DNA of 60,518 nt from Gammaproteobacteria bacterium (GTDB taxonomy: Bacteria; Pseudomonadota; Gammaproteobacteria; Arenicellales; Poriferihabitantaceae). The translations under genes were made by a program, and so were the position numbers. Below are positions 1 to 10,638 of the stretch, in pieces. Location of the stretch: contig VYFG01000037.1 in assembly GCA_009842505.1 (NCBI GenBank), positions 1-60,518 of the forward strand, in the 5' to 3' direction. Under the pieces are notes generated by a model. The model made no database searches. It was not told where the DNA came from and was given only the letters and a program-made list of their open reading frames with translations. Position 1 is the first letter of the stretch. The number at the start of each line of letters is the position of its first letter.

Positions 1-379
1 GAATGGATTCACGCCGGAATGCCGCCGAAAATCGGGGTTTTCTGCCTGACACTACATAACAGTTTGCTGAAACAACTGACTCAGAATCGCTCTGGAAATA
101 CCGACAAAACACCTGTCTTCCGGCCCGTTCTCGGTCGATGACAATATTTGTCGGGTACGAGTATTTGAAATCCCCCGGGTTAATTGCCTTTGAAATGGAA
201 CTCGTTGGGGGCTCAGGCGTAAAAGAAATCGCCATCTGGATATCCATAGAACGGCAATATCTGGGAGCGGTGTCCGGATTACAGACAACGGACCTTGCGG
301 TGAAACCAGTATCCCTGCTCCGGACAACGGAAATTAACCTGCTTTGACAGGGATCTGACCATGCGCAACTGCACGGCGG
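1..379. other. Left-edge stretch without a recognisable gene
   Basis: No open frame here resembles a protein family I know, and no RNA gene or clear repeat is visible before the serine tRNA. Short frames on both strands overlap each other and look like chance openings. It may be the flank of a gene outside the window. Confidence 0.4.
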
Positions 380-470
<91 letters not shown>

Positions 471-624
471 GCGGTGACAGTCAGCGCAAATCCCTTGGCC
501 AGCCTGCCGAATGGGAATTCTAACGGGGCGCGGAACTTATACCAAGCCCTGATAGGGAACAAACGGCTCGTATCCTGGCTCTATTCAACAGTGATTCATT
601 CCATGCGCTAGGCCACTCTTTCCG

Positions 625-885
625 ATGTCGGTTTGGTCAAATACTAAGAAGGAGACACGCAAGAAACCTATCACGGATGACATGAAAAAGAACATTCCCT
701 GGAAGGAGTTGGCCGAAGCCATGGAACTGTTCTATCCAAAGCCGGGGAATGCGTGGATCGGTGGCCCATCGGAAACGAGCGGATGCTGCGTATCCACTTC
801 CTTCAGCACCGGTTCGATCTCTCGGGTCCGGCGATCAACTGGCATACGAAGTGTGCGATCGCACCGATGATGTGGAATACCCGTA
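625..885 (+). pseudogene. Decayed IS5-family transposase, N-terminal part
   Basis: The first frame gives MKKNIPWKELAEAMELFYPK from 682, which looks like the start of IS5-family transposases (a short helix, then a YPK-type motif). After about base 745 the match moves to another frame, which reads ERMLRIHFLQHRFDLSGPAI, the conserved core of the IS5 N-terminal domain. Near 835 it shifts again to read LAYEVCDRTDDV. The rest of the transposase is absent. Two frameshifts and loss of the catalytic part make this a dead fragment. The family assignment rests on recalled motifs. Confidence 0.6.
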
Positions 886-930
886 GGGTATCCCGCATTC
901 CATCATCCTGAACACGCGGAGTGTCCTGAG

Positions 931-1584
931 CTATGGATATAGCCGCTCAATATCCCACTGCGCCTCGTTGGAAAGATCCCTGGTATAGACAAAACGGTCA
1001 TGCAAACGGCTCGCCCTGCCCTGCCAGAACTCCACCCGATCCGCCCTGACGCAGTACCCTCCCCAAAATTCCGGCAGCGGTACTTCTCCCCCGACAAAAC
1101 GCTTCTCCATGACGCGCACCTGTTCTTCCAGGGCGCTCCGATCCGGTAATGGCTCGCTTTGCCGGGAAGCCCAGGCCCCCACCTGGCTCCCCCTGGGCCT
1201 GGTTGCGAAATACTGGGCAGAATTATCCCGGTCCACTTTCAATACAGTTCCCTGGATTTCCACCTGTCGATGCAGTGCCAGCCAGGGGAACAGGCAGCTG
1301 ACCCTCGGATTCGCCGCCAGTTCCCGCGCCTTCCGACTGTGATAGTTGGTATAGAAATACAGGCCGCCCTCATCGAATGACTTCAACAGCACCGTACGCT
1401 GGCTCGGCATGCCGGCATCGCCCATGGTGGCGATCACCATGCCGTTGGGTTCCGGCAGCCCTGAGTCCAGCGTCTCGTCAAACCAGCGTGAGAACAACGT
1501 GAAAGGGTTGTCGGGCATGTTTTCCCGGCGGACTTCCGTCTCGGGATAGTCGCTGACCTGGAACTGGTTATCTTCGGTTGACAT
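931..1584 (-). CDS. pdxH: Pyridoxamine 5'-phosphate oxidase PdxH
   Basis: This 217-residue protein is close to the 218 residues of E. coli PdxH. It is an FMN-dependent oxidase that converts pyridoxine or pyridoxamine 5'-phosphate to pyridoxal 5'-phosphate, the last step of vitamin B6 synthesis and salvage. Family features visible are the PNGMVIATMGDAGMPSQRTVLLK segment, split by the FMN/PLP contacts, the YTNYHSRKARELAANP stretch, and the C-terminal EFWQGRASRLHDR block with its substrate-contacting Arg and His residues. It stands alone on the minus strand. Several enzymes in this window need PLP (kbl, the class III aminotransferase). Confidence 0.95.
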   Translation of the reverse strand: MSTEDNQFQVSDYPETEVRRENMPDNPFTLFSRWFDETLDSGLPEPNGMVIATMGDAGMPSQRTVLLKSFDEGGLYFYTNYHSRKARELAANPRVSCLFPWLALHRQVEIQGTVLKVDRDNSAQYFATRPRGSQVGAWASRQSEPLPDRSALEEQVRVMEKRFVGGEVPLPEFWGGYCVRADRVEFWQGRASRLHDRFVYTRDLSNEAQWDIERLYP

Positions 1585-1778
1585 GTCTCTTCTCGTTCGG
1601 ATTTTCTATTGCGCAATGAAAAACTGCCCTGAGTTTATGGGAACTCCCCTGCAAGACGCCATCAAAACTTGGTTCTCATCAGTCTGATCGGGAAGTGCCC
1701 CCCGGAATGTCATGCCGGGCCTCATCAGGTGACCACGGCTACCGGAAACTGGGCCGGAGCTGGTTTCGGATGCGGCCT

Positions 1779-2381
1779 TCAGGCTGTCGCGGTGAGCAGG
1801 AACACCGGATATTCCCGGTCAGGTTTGCTTATTGCGCTGGCCGTCACCATGCCCACGCAATCGAAACCGGCCTGCCGCGCAGTATCCTCCAGCCATCCAC
1901 GATCAAAACCGAAGTGGAATACCCCGGTATCCTCTTCGTGAAATGAGCCGTCCTCGCTGTCGAGGTCGGCAAGGGCAATGAACCCTCCGGGATTCAGCAG
2001 TCCGTGAAACCTGGCAAGCAATCCGGGAATATCCTCGATGTGGTGCAGGGTCATGGACGATATAATGCCGTCAAACCGCTGGTCCAGGGTTTCCCGGGTC
2101 AAATCCATTTCCCTGATGTCCAGTTCACAGGGAAGTTGCCCCCGTTTGCTTTCGAGTTGGGCGTTCATGGAAGGGGAAATATCCACCGCAGTGATACGCT
2201 CCACCAGCGGGGCAACCCTTTGCAGCAACAGGCCTGTTCCCGAACCGAAATCGAGAATGTGCATCCCGGGCAGGAATCGGACCCGGCTTTGGATGGCGTC
2301 GGCGATCCTGTCCACGTTGTTGACCCTGCACTCCGACTGATCGTAATCGCCGGCCTTGTGCCTGAAGTAGTCTTTTTGCAT
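1779..2381 (-). CDS. Class I SAM-dependent methyltransferase
   Basis: This is a 200-residue protein of the Methyltransf_11/25 type. The SAM-binding motif I is ILDFGSGTGLLLQRVAP, followed by the acidic motif II ITAVDISPSM and a later SSMTLHHIEDIPGLL segment typical of small-molecule methyltransferases. I chose the ATG at 2381, where the conserved MQKDYFRHKAGDYD opening begins, because the 32 codons upstream are not family-like and a GGAG lies about 12 bases upstream. The C-terminal part is enriched in acidic and His residues (HEEDTGVFHFGF). The substrate cannot be told from sequence, and the flanking genes do not suggest one. Confidence 0.85.
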   Translation of the reverse strand: MQKDYFRHKAGDYDQSECRVNNVDRIADAIQSRVRFLPGMHILDFGSGTGLLLQRVAPLVERITAVDISPSMNAQLESKRGQLPCELDIREMDLTRETLDQRFDGIISSMTLHHIEDIPGLLARFHGLLNPGGFIALADLDSEDGSFHEEDTGVFHFGFDRGWLEDTARQAGFDCVGMVTASAISKPDREYPVFLLTATA

Positions 2382-2748
2382 GTGTTTTCGCGCTCCGGAG
2401 AGTATCGGGCAAGTGACCCGAATGATATCCAAGTGAACGAGAATCCGGTATACCCGGCGCAGCAACCGTGGGAGCACCCATGCCGGGCATGGGAGAATTC
2501 CGGAAAGCCCGATTGGTATCCCCCTGCCCTGCAGGCAGATATGAATCCGATCCGCCGCGGAAGGCCATGATCAACGGATAGCCGGATGTCGTGGTTGCTC
2601 TCCAACGTACTCTTCTTGCGGCCGTTGCTCACGGGTGATACGTTTTGTACATGAATACAGACCGATTACACGCGGGCGCGGACTCCTGGAGAAGGAGTGC
2701 TACCCGGAGGTAACGGCACAACCCAAAGCAAGCCTTCGAAGTGATGAC
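2382..2748. other. Intergenic leader between the methyltransferase and tdh
   Basis: This is the divergent spacer of 367 bases. Near the tdh side it holds a small hairpin (ACTCCT at 2682-2687 pairing with AGGAGT at 2693-2698) followed by CCCGGAGGTAACGG. I looked for a glycine riboswitch, which would make sense ahead of a glycine-forming pathway, but the conserved paired aptamer core is not convincing. No other gene is seen. Confidence 0.4.
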
Positions 2749-3786
2749 ATGAACGACCGGCAAATGAAGGCCCTGGTGAAATCCAGGCCAGAGGCGGGGC
2801 TCTGGATGGAGCAGGTGTCCGTCCCGGAGCCTGGCCCCGGGGAAGTGCTGGTACGGGTGCGGCAATCGGCGATCTGCGGAACTGACGCCCACATCTGGAA
2901 ATGGGACGAGTGGTCCGCGAAGACTGTCCCCGTTCCGATGGTGGTCGGCCACGAGTTCTGTGGCGAAATCGTCGGCGCCGGCCCTGATGCGCGTAAGTAC
3001 GGGATCGGCCAACGGGTTTCGGCGGAAGGCCATGTCGTGTGCGGAACCTGCCGGAACTGCCGGGCCGGACGGGGACACTTGTGCCGCAACACGATCGGAA
3101 TCGGAGTCAGTCGCCCCGGCAGTTTCGCCGAGTTCGTGGTGATTCCGGAAGACAATGTCGTGCCCATTCCGGACGACATTCCCGACGAGATCGCGGCGAT
3201 TTTCGACCCGTTCGGAAACGCCGTGCACACGGCCTTGAGTTTCGACCTGGTCGGCGAGGATGTTCTGGTCACCGGGGCCGGACCCATCGGCATCATGGGC
3301 GCCTTAGTCGCCCAGAAGGTCGGCGCGCGCAAGACGGTCATCACGGACATCAACCCGTACCGCCTCGCCCTTGCCAGATCCATGGGCGTGGAGCATGTGG
3401 TGAATCCCGCGGAGAGAGACCTTGCCGACGTCATGAAGAGCATCGGGATGACCGAAGGGTTCGATGTCGGTCTGGAGATGTCCGGTGCGGCCCCGGCTAT
3501 GCGGGATATGATCGACGTGATGAACAACGGCGGCAAGATTGCACTGCTTGGTATCGCACCCACCGAATTCGCTGTGGACTGGAACCAGATCATATTCAAG
3601 ATGCTGAACGTGAAAGGCATCTACGGCCGCGAAATGTATGAAACCTGGTACAAGATGATCGCGCTGGTGCAAAGCGGTCTGGACCTGGACGGGATCATTA
3701 CCCATCGGATTTCCATCGACGACTTTGAGGAGGGATTCGCGGCGGTGCTTTCGGGCAACGCGGGCAAGGTGGTGATGGAGTGGTGA
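2749..3786 (+). CDS. tdh: L-threonine 3-dehydrogenase
   Basis: This is a zinc-dependent medium-chain dehydrogenase of 345 residues (E. coli Tdh is 341) that oxidises threonine to 2-amino-3-ketobutyrate with NAD. Catalytic zinc ligands are visible at Cys43, His68 and Glu69. The structural zinc is held by Cys98, Cys101, Cys104 and Cys112. The Rossmann motif GAGPIG follows, then the typical [14 protein letters not shown] segment and a [14 protein letters not shown] block almost identical to E. coli. The ATG at 2749 has GAAG about eight bases upstream; the next ATG at 2764 is also possible. It lies 45 bases before kbl, which uses its product. Confidence 0.97.
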   Translation: MNDRQMKALVKSRPEAGLWMEQVSVPEPGPGEVLVRVRQSAICGTDAHIWKWDEWSAKTVPVPMVVGHEFCGEIVGAGPDARKYGIGQRVSAEGHVVCGTCRNCRAGRGHLCRNTIGIGVSRPGSFAEFVVIPEDNVVPIPDDIPDEIAAIFDPFGNAVHTALSFDLVGEDVLVTGAGPIGIMGALVAQKVGARKTVITDINPYRLALARSMGVEHVVNPAERDLADVMKSIGMTEGFDVGLEMSGAAPAMRDMIDVMNNGGKIALLGIAPTEFAVDWNQIIFKMLNVKGIYGREMYETWYKMIALVQSGLDLDGIITHRISIDDFEEGFAAVLSGNAGKVVMEW

Positions 3787-3831
3787 GGCCGTACCAGGCC
3801 ACTGCAGGATCCGGGCGATGAAGGCAGACGC

Positions 3832-5022
3832 ATGAAACGAACATTCACCAGTGACCTCAGCGCCCGGCTCGAGTCCCTGAAAGCGGAGGGTCTGTACAAG
3901 CAGGAACAGATCATCGCATCGCCCCAGCAGGGAGAAATCATGCTCCAGTCCGGGGTACCCTGCATCAACCTCTGCGCGAACAACTACCTGGGCCTGTCCA
4001 ACCATCCCGCCCTGGTTCAGGCAGCGAGGGACGCTTTGGACGCATACGGCTTCGGCATGTCGTCGGTACGGTTCATCTGCGGCACCCAACTGCCGCACAA
4101 GCGCCTGGAGCGGCGTCTGAGCGTATTCCTGGGTATGGAAGAGACCATCCTGTTTCCGAGTTGCTTTGACGCCAATGCGGGTCTTTTCGAGGCCCTCCTC
4201 GGTCCCGAGGATGCGATCATTTCCGATACGCTGAATCATGCTTCAATCATCGACGGTATCCGCCTTTGCAAGGCCAAGCGGTTGCGCTACGCGAACAACG
4301 ACATGGCTGATCTGGAAGCGAAACTGGTTGAGGCGGAGGACGCCCGGTACCGGCTGATTGCCACTGATGGGGTGTTTTCGATGGACGGTCATGTCGCCGA
4401 TCTGAGGACGATCTGCGAGCTCGCCGAACGTTATGACGCCATGGTGATGGTGGATGACAGCCATGCGACCGGATTCGTGGGCGCATCGGGCCGCGGCACA
4501 CCGGAGTACTGCGGTGTCGCCGGACAGGTGGATATTCTCACCGGCACACTCGGCAAGGCGCTCGGCGGCGCCGCCGGCGGCTATGTCTCGGCACGATCGG
4601 AGATCGTCGAATGGCTGCGCCAGCGCGCACGCCCATACCTGTTTTCCAACAGCCTGGCCCCGGTCATCGCGCAGACCAGCCTGAGCGCCCTGGAACTGAT
4701 CGCCGGATCCGGCAGCCTGCGCGAGCACCTGTGGCACAACGCGAACCGTTTTCGCACTGAAATGTCCGCTCTGGGGTTTACGCTCCTGCCGGGGGAACAT
4801 CCAATCGTGCCCCTGATGCTGGGCGATCCGAGACTGGCCCAGGATTTTGCCGACGGACTGCGCCTGAAGGGTGTCCTGGTGGCCGCATTCTCGTTTCCGG
4901 TGGTTCCCCGGGGGCAGGACCGGATTCGCGCCCAGATGTCGGCGGCCCATGACACCGAAACCCTGGACCGGGCAATCGCGGCATTCGCGCAGGTCGGCCG
5001 TGACCTGGGAATCATCCGATAG
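3832..5022 (+). CDS. kbl: 2-amino-3-ketobutyrate CoA ligase (glycine C-acetyltransferase)
   Basis: This is a PLP enzyme of the alpha-oxoamine synthase family, 396 residues, that cleaves 2-amino-3-ketobutyrate with CoA to glycine and acetyl-CoA. The PLP-binding lysine is Lys242 in [11 protein letters not shown]. The substrate-binding [12 protein letters not shown] motif lies near residue 45, and VDDSHATGF carries the Asp-Ser-His pocket. It directly follows tdh on the same strand, so the pair forms the two-step threonine to glycine plus acetyl-CoA pathway. The acetyl-CoA made here can enter the glyoxylate shunt encoded further along. Confidence 0.97.
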   Translation: MKRTFTSDLSARLESLKAEGLYKQEQIIASPQQGEIMLQSGVPCINLCANNYLGLSNHPALVQAARDALDAYGFGMSSVRFICGTQLPHKRLERRLSVFLGMEETILFPSCFDANAGLFEALLGPEDAIISDTLNHASIIDGIRLCKAKRLRYANNDMADLEAKLVEAEDARYRLIATDGVFSMDGHVADLRTICELAERYDAMVMVDDSHATGFVGASGRGTPEYCGVAGQVDILTGTLGKALGGAAGGYVSARSEIVEWLRQRARPYLFSNSLAPVIAQTSLSALELIAGSGSLREHLWHNANRFRTEMSALGFTLLPGEHPIVPLMLGDPRLAQDFADGLRLKGVLVAAFSFPVVPRGQDRIRAQMSAAHDTETLDRAIAAFAQVGRDLGIIR

Positions 5023-5046
5023 ACCGGTATCCCGCCGGCTCCCCGC

Positions 5047-5186
5047 CTACGTCGCGAATGATCGGCGAACTCCACCGGATGTCTGCACGATGATGCCGTC
5101 CTTCATGATCGCGATGCGGTGACCGATGCGGATCGCCTCGTCGAGATCGTGGGTGATGAACAGTGTGGTTTTCTGCAATTGCGCGA
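5047..5186 (-). pseudogene. Remnant of an ABC transporter ATPase (ProV/glycine betaine type)
   Basis: Only the minus-strand stretch [20 protein letters not shown] followed by [12 protein letters not shown] is recognisable. It covers the end of Walker B/H-loop and the conserved region after it in quaternary-amine ABC ATPases (ProV/OpuAA). Walker A, the signature motif and the rest of the protein are missing. Upstream on the same strand the frame runs into sequence that belongs to a LysR fragment on the other strand, so the piece has been cut and joined to foreign DNA. Confidence 0.6.
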
Positions 5187-5517
5187 CCAGGCGGGCAACG
5201 ACCTCTGGCCGGAGTGGTTGTGGCGAGCCGGTCTCGACCCGGCGCATGCGACCGATGGCCCGGTTATCGTCGATCCCAATGTACGCGTGTAGTCGGCCGT
5301 CGACGGCCACGGGCTGGTGCTCGTCAGCAGCCCGCTGATACAGGCGGAGATCGATGCCGGTGACCTGGTCGAGCCATTCGATATCAGGCTGCAGGATCTG
5401 AGCTACTACCTGATCTACCGCCAACACTCGGAGCAACACCTGGCATTCAGGCTTTTTCGACAGTGGTTGAGGACGCAAATCGATATCTATACGGAGGAGC
5501 TGACCGCCGGAGCATGA
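5187..5517 (+). pseudogene. Remnant of a GcvA-like LysR regulator (C-terminal effector domain)
   Basis: In one plus-strand frame the sequence reads [19 protein letters not shown], then [10 protein letters not shown], then a TAG stop at 5290-5292, and then continues in frame as [17 protein letters not shown] and [18 protein letters not shown], ending [11 protein letters not shown]. This is the effector-binding end of GcvA-type LysR regulators. The DNA-binding half is missing and the frame holds an internal stop, so it cannot make a functional regulator. Confidence 0.65.
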
Positions 5518-5666
5518 AACCGCAGACCGACTACGCCATACACGGACAGTGTGACCGGGTGGTGGCGGCGACTCAGCGGGAGAAGCGGCGCCTCAAGGGG
5601 ATCGAGGCCATTTCCCTGCGGGTCAGCAAGGTCATGGGCAAGTACAGGCTCCAATGTACCCGGTAG
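5514..5666 (+). pseudogene. Possible IS1634-type transposase fragment
   Basis: A short frame from the ATG at 5514 reads [14 protein letters not shown] and then [20 protein letters not shown] and GKY. The RRLKG-I-AI-LRV-KV-KY pattern recalls the middle of IS1634-family transposases. Nothing else of a transposase is present and the frame ends at 5666. It adjoins the LysR remnant with only a few bases overlap. The family call is tentative. Confidence 0.35.
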
Positions 5667-5736
5667 TCCTTGACTGATTTTTCTCCGATCCCTTTATAAA
5701 CAACAGGAAAGATCGTTCAGGCTCTGGAAGTTCAAT

Positions 5737-6219
5737 CTAGAACGGGATATCGTCGTCGAAATCGTCAAACGCCCCCTTGGGCTGCTGGGTGCCGCCTTCC
5801 CGGGATTCTGCGGGTGCACCGGATGCCGGTCGGGATGGCGCGGACTGGTCATAGTCATCTCCTCCTCCGCCACTGCCGCCACGTCCACCAAGCATCTGCA
5901 TCTCGTTGGCGACGATCTCTGTCGTCCAGCGGTCCTGGCCACTCTGGTCCTGCCATTTCCGGGTTCGCAGCCGGCCTTCGATATACACCTGCTGCCCCTT
6001 CCTGAGCCAGTCCTCGGCGACCTTTGCCAGGCCGCGGAACATCACAACGCGATGCCATTCGGTATTCTCCCGGGTATCACCGGTGTTCCGATCCTTCCAT
6101 GACTCACTGGTGGCCACGCTGAAACTGGCAATGGGATCACCGCCTTGGGTGTAGCGGATTTCCGGATCACGTCCCAGGTTACCCACCAAGATAACCTTGT
6201 TGATTCCTCTGCTGGGCAT
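5737..6219 (-). CDS. ssb: Single-stranded DNA-binding protein
   Basis: This is a 160-residue SSB. The OB fold starts with [20 protein letters not shown] and includes the [32 protein letters not shown] block. A glycine-rich, flexible tail follows, ending in the acidic tip DDFDDDIPF that recruits repair and replication partners. It lies just downstream of an MFS gene, which is itself divergent from uvrA. This uvrA - MFS - ssb order is also found in Pseudomonas. Confidence 0.97.
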   Translation of the reverse strand: MPSRGINKVILVGNLGRDPEIRYTQGGDPIASFSVATSESWKDRNTGDTRENTEWHRVVMFRGLAKVAEDWLRKGQQVYIEGRLRTRKWQDQSGQDRWTTEIVANEMQMLGGRGGSGGGGDDYDQSAPSRPASGAPAESREGGTQQPKGAFDDFDDDIPF

Positions 6220-6224
6220 GGCGC

Positions 6225-7619
6225 TTAATCTCCCCGTATCTGGTCAAGTTTCTGAAGTGCGGCGGTATCCAGTTCCCTGTCATCGACCTTGAGGTACGCC
6301 AGTGCCTCGCCGCGAACGATGGTGACCTCCTGGACGCCCCGGACAGCCCGTATTCTATCAACCAGGGCTTCCACGTGCGAGTAATCAGAGGGATTCCCGA
6401 CATGGATCACCCGTGAGGATGAAAGACGGAACGCCGGGGACAGCCAGGCAATGGCCAGCCATGCCAGCGCCAGTGCCGCGCACAGGAGAAAAACCGCACC
6501 GGCGCCGTATTGTCCCGTCATCCAGCCGGACAGGCCGCCGCCTGCGAACACGCCGAAGAACTGGAAGGTATTGAAGACGCCGATGGCCGTCCCCTTGTCC
6601 GCTGCCGGCGCCACCCGTGAAACCAGGGAGGGCAGCATGGCTTCCAGGGCGTTAAAGCCGCAGAAAAACACCCACAGGCAGGCAGGCAGCCACAGGAAGG
6701 GACCGCCATCACCCCACGTCACCAGCGCCATCCCGCCAAGCCCCGCCAGGAGCAGGAAAATGGCGACCCGGAACATGGGTGCAATCCTGTCCGCCCTGGA
6801 ACCCGCGGCGATCAGGGGCACCATGCCGATCACGGACAGCAGCAGTACCGGAAAATAGACTTTCCAGTGTTCGTGCAATGTCATGTCCCCCATGCGGGAC
6901 AATTCGGCAGGCAACACCACAAAAAGGGCCGTCAGCACCAGGTGCAGGACAAGGGCACCGACATTCAGGCGCAGCAACTGCGGATCGCGCAGGACCGCAG
7001 GCATTCGGCTGGCGGTGGGCGTGACATCGCGATGCCGCAAATGCCTGGAAGGGGACGGCACAACGCCGTGCAGCAGCAACAGCGCCACGACCCCAAGACC
7101 CGCGGTCAGCCAGAACAGCCCCGGGATTCCGATGTACAGGGACAGCACGGGTGCCAGCGCCATGGACGTGAGGAACACCGCACCGATACTGATTCCGATC
7201 AGTGCCATGGCCTTGGTGCGCTGTTCCTCTCGGGTCAGGTCCGCTGTCAGTGCCAGGACCGCCGAGGACACGGCTCCCGCTCCCTGGATCGCGCGGCCCG
7301 CGATCAGCCACGACAGCGTGTCAGAAAGGGCGGCGATCACGCTGCCGGCGATGAAAACGAGGAGTCCGAGCGTGATCACGCCCTTGCGGCCGAAAATGTC
7401 CGAGCACATGCCGAAAGACAGCTGGAACAGGGCCTGGGTCAATCCGTAGATCCCAAGGGCAAGCCCCACCAGGAACGGCGTGCTGCCCGGCATGGCAGCG
7501 GCATACAGCGCCAGTACCGGCAGCAGCAGGAAGAGCCCGAACATGCGCGAGGAAATCACGCCGGACAGCGCCAGCACCGATCGCCGTTCCATGGCATTCA
7601 TCGGACCGGCGGCAATCAT
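6225..7619 (-). CDS. YajR-type MFS transporter with C-terminal YAM domain
   Basis: About 464 residues with twelve predicted membrane segments. Major facilitator signatures include [20 protein letters not shown], then [11 protein letters not shown] (motif A) and [17 protein letters not shown]. After the last helix a soluble tail of about 65 residues has the ferredoxin-like fold pattern of the YAM domain ([20 protein letters not shown], then [18 protein letters not shown]), as in E. coli YajR. The transported compound is unknown. Start choice is uncertain: ATG 7619 and ATG 7601 are both reasonable, and GAAGGA sits just before 7619. It ends five bases before the ssb start and probably shares a transcript with it. 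Confidence 0.88.
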   Translation of the reverse strand: MIAAGPMNAMERRSVLALSGVISSRMFGLFLLLPVLALYAAAMPGSTPFLVGLALGIYGLTQALFQLSFGMCSDIFGRKGVITLGLLVFIAGSVIAALSDTLSWLIAGRAIQGAGAVSSAVLALTADLTREEQRTKAMALIGISIGAVFLTSMALAPVLSLYIGIPGLFWLTAGLGVVALLLLHGVVPSPSRHLRHRDVTPTASRMPAVLRDPQLLRLNVGALVLHLVLTALFVVLPAELSRMGDMTLHEHWKVYFPVLLLSVIGMVPLIAAGSRADRIAPMFRVAIFLLLAGLGGMALVTWGDGGPFLWLPACLWVFFCGFNALEAMLPSLVSRVAPAADKGTAIGVFNTFQFFGVFAGGGLSGWMTGQYGAGAVFLLCAALALAWLAIAWLSPAFRLSSSRVIHVGNPSDYSHVEALVDRIRAVRGVQEVTIVRGEALAYLKVDDRELDTAALQKLDQIRGD

Positions 7620-7699
7620 TCCTTCACGCAATTTTTGTTTGGCTCGGAGTTGAAAGACGGCGTATAGTATCAGGTTTGTCCAGACCGACCGGCAGCTTC

Positions 7700-10543
7700 G
7701 TGTCCACCGAAAAAATCCGCATTCGCGGTGCGCGCACGCACAATCTCAAGGCAATAGACCTCGACCTTTCCAGGGACCAGCTCATCGTTTTCACGGGGCT
7801 GTCGGGCTCGGGAAAGTCGTCGCTGGCCTTCGACACCATTTACGCGGAGGGTCAGCGGCGCTATGTCGAGTCCCTCTCCACCTATGCCCGGCAGTTCCTT
7901 TCGATGATGGAGAAACCGGAGGTGGACCTGATCGAGGGACTCTCCCCGGCGATCAGCATCGAGCAGAAATCCTCCTCCCACAATCCGCGCTCCACGGTCG
8001 GCACGGTAACCGAAATCTATGATTACCTCCGCCTGCTGTTCGCCCGGATCGGAGAACCCCGTTGCCCGAACCATGACATCACCCTGGAAGCCCAGACCGT
8101 AAGCCAGATGGTGGACCAGGTCATGGCGCTCGGTGAGCGTCGCCTGATGCTGCTGGCACCGGTGGTCAATGACCGCAAGGGAGAGTTCCAGCAGCTTCTG
8201 GGGGAACTCTATTCCCAGGGCTACATTCGCGCCGTGGTGGACGGGGAAACGGTGGAACTCGATGATCCGCCCAAGCTGGACAAGCGCTACAAGCACAGCA
8301 TCGAGGTGGTTGTGGACCGGGTGGTGGCCAGGGACGGCAATCAGCAGCGACTGGCGGAATCCTTCGAAACCGCGCTGGCGCTCACGGACGGCACCGCCCG
8401 GGTCGCGGTGCTCGGCGATGACCGCCAGGTGTCGAAGACCCTCCTGTTTTCGAGCAAGTTCGCCTGCCCCCATTGCGGGTACAGCCTGACCGAGCTGGAG
8501 CCGAGACTGTTTTCCTTCAACAACCCCGCTGGCGCCTGCCAGGACTGCGATGGACTCGGTGTGATGCTGTTCTTCGACCCGGACCGTATCGTGACGGATC
8601 CGGAACTGTCACTGTCCGCCGGGGCCATCCGCGGCTGGGATCGCCGGAGCGCCTACTTCTTCACCCAGCTGTCCTGCCTGGCGGACCACTACGGATTCAG
8701 CGTGGACCAGCCGTTCAACACGCTGACGCGGGAGCAGCAGGATCTCGTGCTCTACGGCAGCGGTCGCGAAAAAATCAATTTCGTGTATTTCCGGCACGGC
8801 ACGCACTTCCAGAAGAAGCATGAATTCGAGGGCGTGATCAACAATTACGAACGCCGCTACCGGGAAACCGAGTCCAGCGCGGCACGGGAGGAACTGGCCC
8901 GCCACATGAGCACCCGTCCCTGCAGGACATGCGGCGGCAGCCGGCTCAGGCGGGCGGCGCGCCACGTGTTTGTCAGCAACCACACGATCCAGGGCATCGC
9001 CGCCATGACGGTGGACCGGGCGCTCACTTTTTTTGCCTCCCTGGAACTGGAGGGCCGACGCGCCGAGATCGCCGCCAAGATCGTGCATGAAATCAAGGCC
9101 CGCCTCGGATTTCTCACCAATGTGGGACTGGACTACCTGACCCTGGCCCGTGCAGCGGAAACCCTTTCCGGCGGCGAGGCCCAACGGATCCGCCTGGCCT
9201 CCCAGATCGGATCCGGACTCGTGGGCGTGATGTATGTGCTGGACGAACCCTCGATCGGCCTGCACCAGCGCGACAACAACCGGCTGCTGGAGACCCTGTT
9301 CCACCTCAGAGACCTCGGTAACACCGTCATCATGGTGGAACACGACGAGGGGGCCATCCTCAGTGCGGACTACGTCGTGGACATCGGCCCGGGCGCGGGC
9401 AAGCACGGGGGCACCGTGGTCGCCGAAGGACCGCCGCAGAAGCTCATCCACGACCCCGGGTCGATCACCGCCCGGTTCCTGAGCGGGCGGGAGACCATCC
9501 CGGTACCGGCAACGCGCACCCCGATGGATCCCGGACGGGTTCTGCGTGTTTCCGGCGCCCGGGGCAACAATTTAAAAGGGGTGACCGCCGAAGTGCCCGT
9601 GGGTCTGCTGACCTGCGTGACCGGCGTTTCGGGATCCGGCAAGTCGACCCTGGTGAACGGAACCCTCTATCCGGCCGTCGCCCACCAGCTCCACCTCCAG
9701 CGGGGAAGCCCGATGCCTTTTGAAGACATCAGCGGCCTGGACCACTTCGACAAGATCATCATGATCGACCAGAGCCCCATCGGACGCACCCCGCGCTCCA
9801 ACCCTGCAACCTATACGGGGCTGTTCACCCACATTCGCGATATCTTCACCCATACCCAGGAAGCCAGGGCCAGGGGCTACAAACCCGGCCGGTTCTCCTT
9901 CAACGTCAAGGGGGGCCGTTGCGAGGCCTGCCAGGGTGACGGCATGATCAGGGTGGAAATGCATTTCCTGCCGGATATCTATGTCGCCTGCGACGTGTGC
10001 AAGGGAGAGCGATACAACCGGGAAACACTGGACGTGCGCTTCAAGGGCCGCAACATCAGCGAGGTGCTGCAGATGACGGTGGAGGAAGCGGCGGAATTCT
10101 TTTCCGCGATCCCCGCGATCCGGAAGAAACTGGACACCCTGCTGGATGTGGGGCTGGGGTACATCACCCTCGGCCAGAGTGCCACCACCCTGTCCGGCGG
10201 CGAGGCACAGCGCATCAAGCTTTCACGGGAACTGTCCAAGCGGGACACCGGACGAACCCTGTACGTACTGGACGAGCCCACCACCGGGCTGCATTTCCAT
10301 GACATCCGCCAGTTGCTCGGAGTGCTGCACCGCCTCAGGGATCATGGCAATACCGTCATCGTCATCGAACACAACCTGGACGTCATCAAGACCGCGGACT
10401 GGATTATCGATCTCGGCCCGGAAGGCGGTGACGGGGGCGGCGAAATCATCGCGGCCGGCACCCCGGAAGACGTGATTACCGTACGGGATTCATACACGGG
10501 CAAATTCCTGGAACCCGCACTGAATCTCATGATGACCGCCTGA
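7700..10543 (+). CDS. uvrA: UvrABC excinuclease subunit A
   Basis: This is a 947-residue DNA damage sensor that loads UvrB during nucleotide excision repair. It has two ABC ATPase halves: Walker [13 protein letters not shown] near the N terminus with signature [13 protein letters not shown], and a second Walker [14 protein letters not shown] with signature [13 protein letters not shown]. Zinc-finger cysteines include CPHCGYS-type, CRTCGG-type and CEACQGDG pairs. I favour the GTG at 7700 because the protein then opens [17 protein letters not shown] as in other UvrAs; a TTG at 7676 is an in-frame alternative. It is divergent from the MFS-ssb pair. In E. coli ssb and uvrA are also divergent neighbours. 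Confidence 0.97.
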   Translation: MSTEKIRIRGARTHNLKAIDLDLSRDQLIVFTGLSGSGKSSLAFDTIYAEGQRRYVESLSTYARQFLSMMEKPEVDLIEGLSPAISIEQKSSSHNPRSTVGTVTEIYDYLRLLFARIGEPRCPNHDITLEAQTVSQMVDQVMALGERRLMLLAPVVNDRKGEFQQLLGELYSQGYIRAVVDGETVELDDPPKLDKRYKHSIEVVVDRVVARDGNQQRLAESFETALALTDGTARVAVLGDDRQVSKTLLFSSKFACPHCGYSLTELEPRLFSFNNPAGACQDCDGLGVMLFFDPDRIVTDPELSLSAGAIRGWDRRSAYFFTQLSCLADHYGFSVDQPFNTLTREQQDLVLYGSGREKINFVYFRHGTHFQKKHEFEGVINNYERRYRETESSAAREELARHMSTRPCRTCGGSRLRRAARHVFVSNHTIQGIAAMTVDRALTFFASLELEGRRAEIAAKIVHEIKARLGFLTNVGLDYLTLARAAETLSGGEAQRIRLASQIGSGLVGVMYVLDEPSIGLHQRDNNRLLETLFHLRDLGNTVIMVEHDEGAILSADYVVDIGPGAGKHGGTVVAEGPPQKLIHDPGSITARFLSGRETIPVPATRTPMDPGRVLRVSGARGNNLKGVTAEVPVGLLTCVTGVSGSGKSTLVNGTLYPAVAHQLHLQRGSPMPFEDISGLDHFDKIIMIDQSPIGRTPRSNPATYTGLFTHIRDIFTHTQEARARGYKPGRFSFNVKGGRCEACQGDGMIRVEMHFLPDIYVACDVCKGERYNRETLDVRFKGRNISEVLQMTVEEAAEFFSAIPAIRKKLDTLLDVGLGYITLGQSATTLSGGEAQRIKLSRELSKRDTGRTLYVLDEPTTGLHFHDIRQLLGVLHRLRDHGNTVIVIEHNLDVIKTADWIIDLGPEGGDGGGEIIAAGTPEDVITVRDSYTGKFLEPALNLMMTA

Positions 10544-10544
10544 G

Positions 10545-10566
10545 CCGCGGCCGTATTACGCCGCGG
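10545..10566. terminator. Possible two-way terminator between uvrA and fdsA
   Basis: CCGCGGC at 10545-10551 pairs perfectly with GCCGCGG at 10560-10566 around an 8-base loop, starting just after the uvrA stop and within the gap before the convergent formate dehydrogenase gene. There is no clear run of T on either side, so termination is only inferred from position. Confidence 0.35.
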
Positions 10567-10638
10567 AACCCGTCCCCGGAAATTGCCTGCCCAGGCCGGA
10601 ATGACGGGTGCGGATGCTTTCCTGCGGGCGAACGGGTA

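Noticed and set aside
2654..2748. Possible glycine riboswitch in the tdh leader
   Set aside because: A short hairpin and CCCGGAGGTAACGG are present, but the conserved glycine aptamer core and tandem arrangement are not visible.
5737..6219. Plus-strand frames over ssb, and many long antisense frames over uvrA, fds, aceK, the tct genes and tctA in general
   Set aside because: They are the high-GC antisense of clearly conserved genes and have no family-like sequence of their own.
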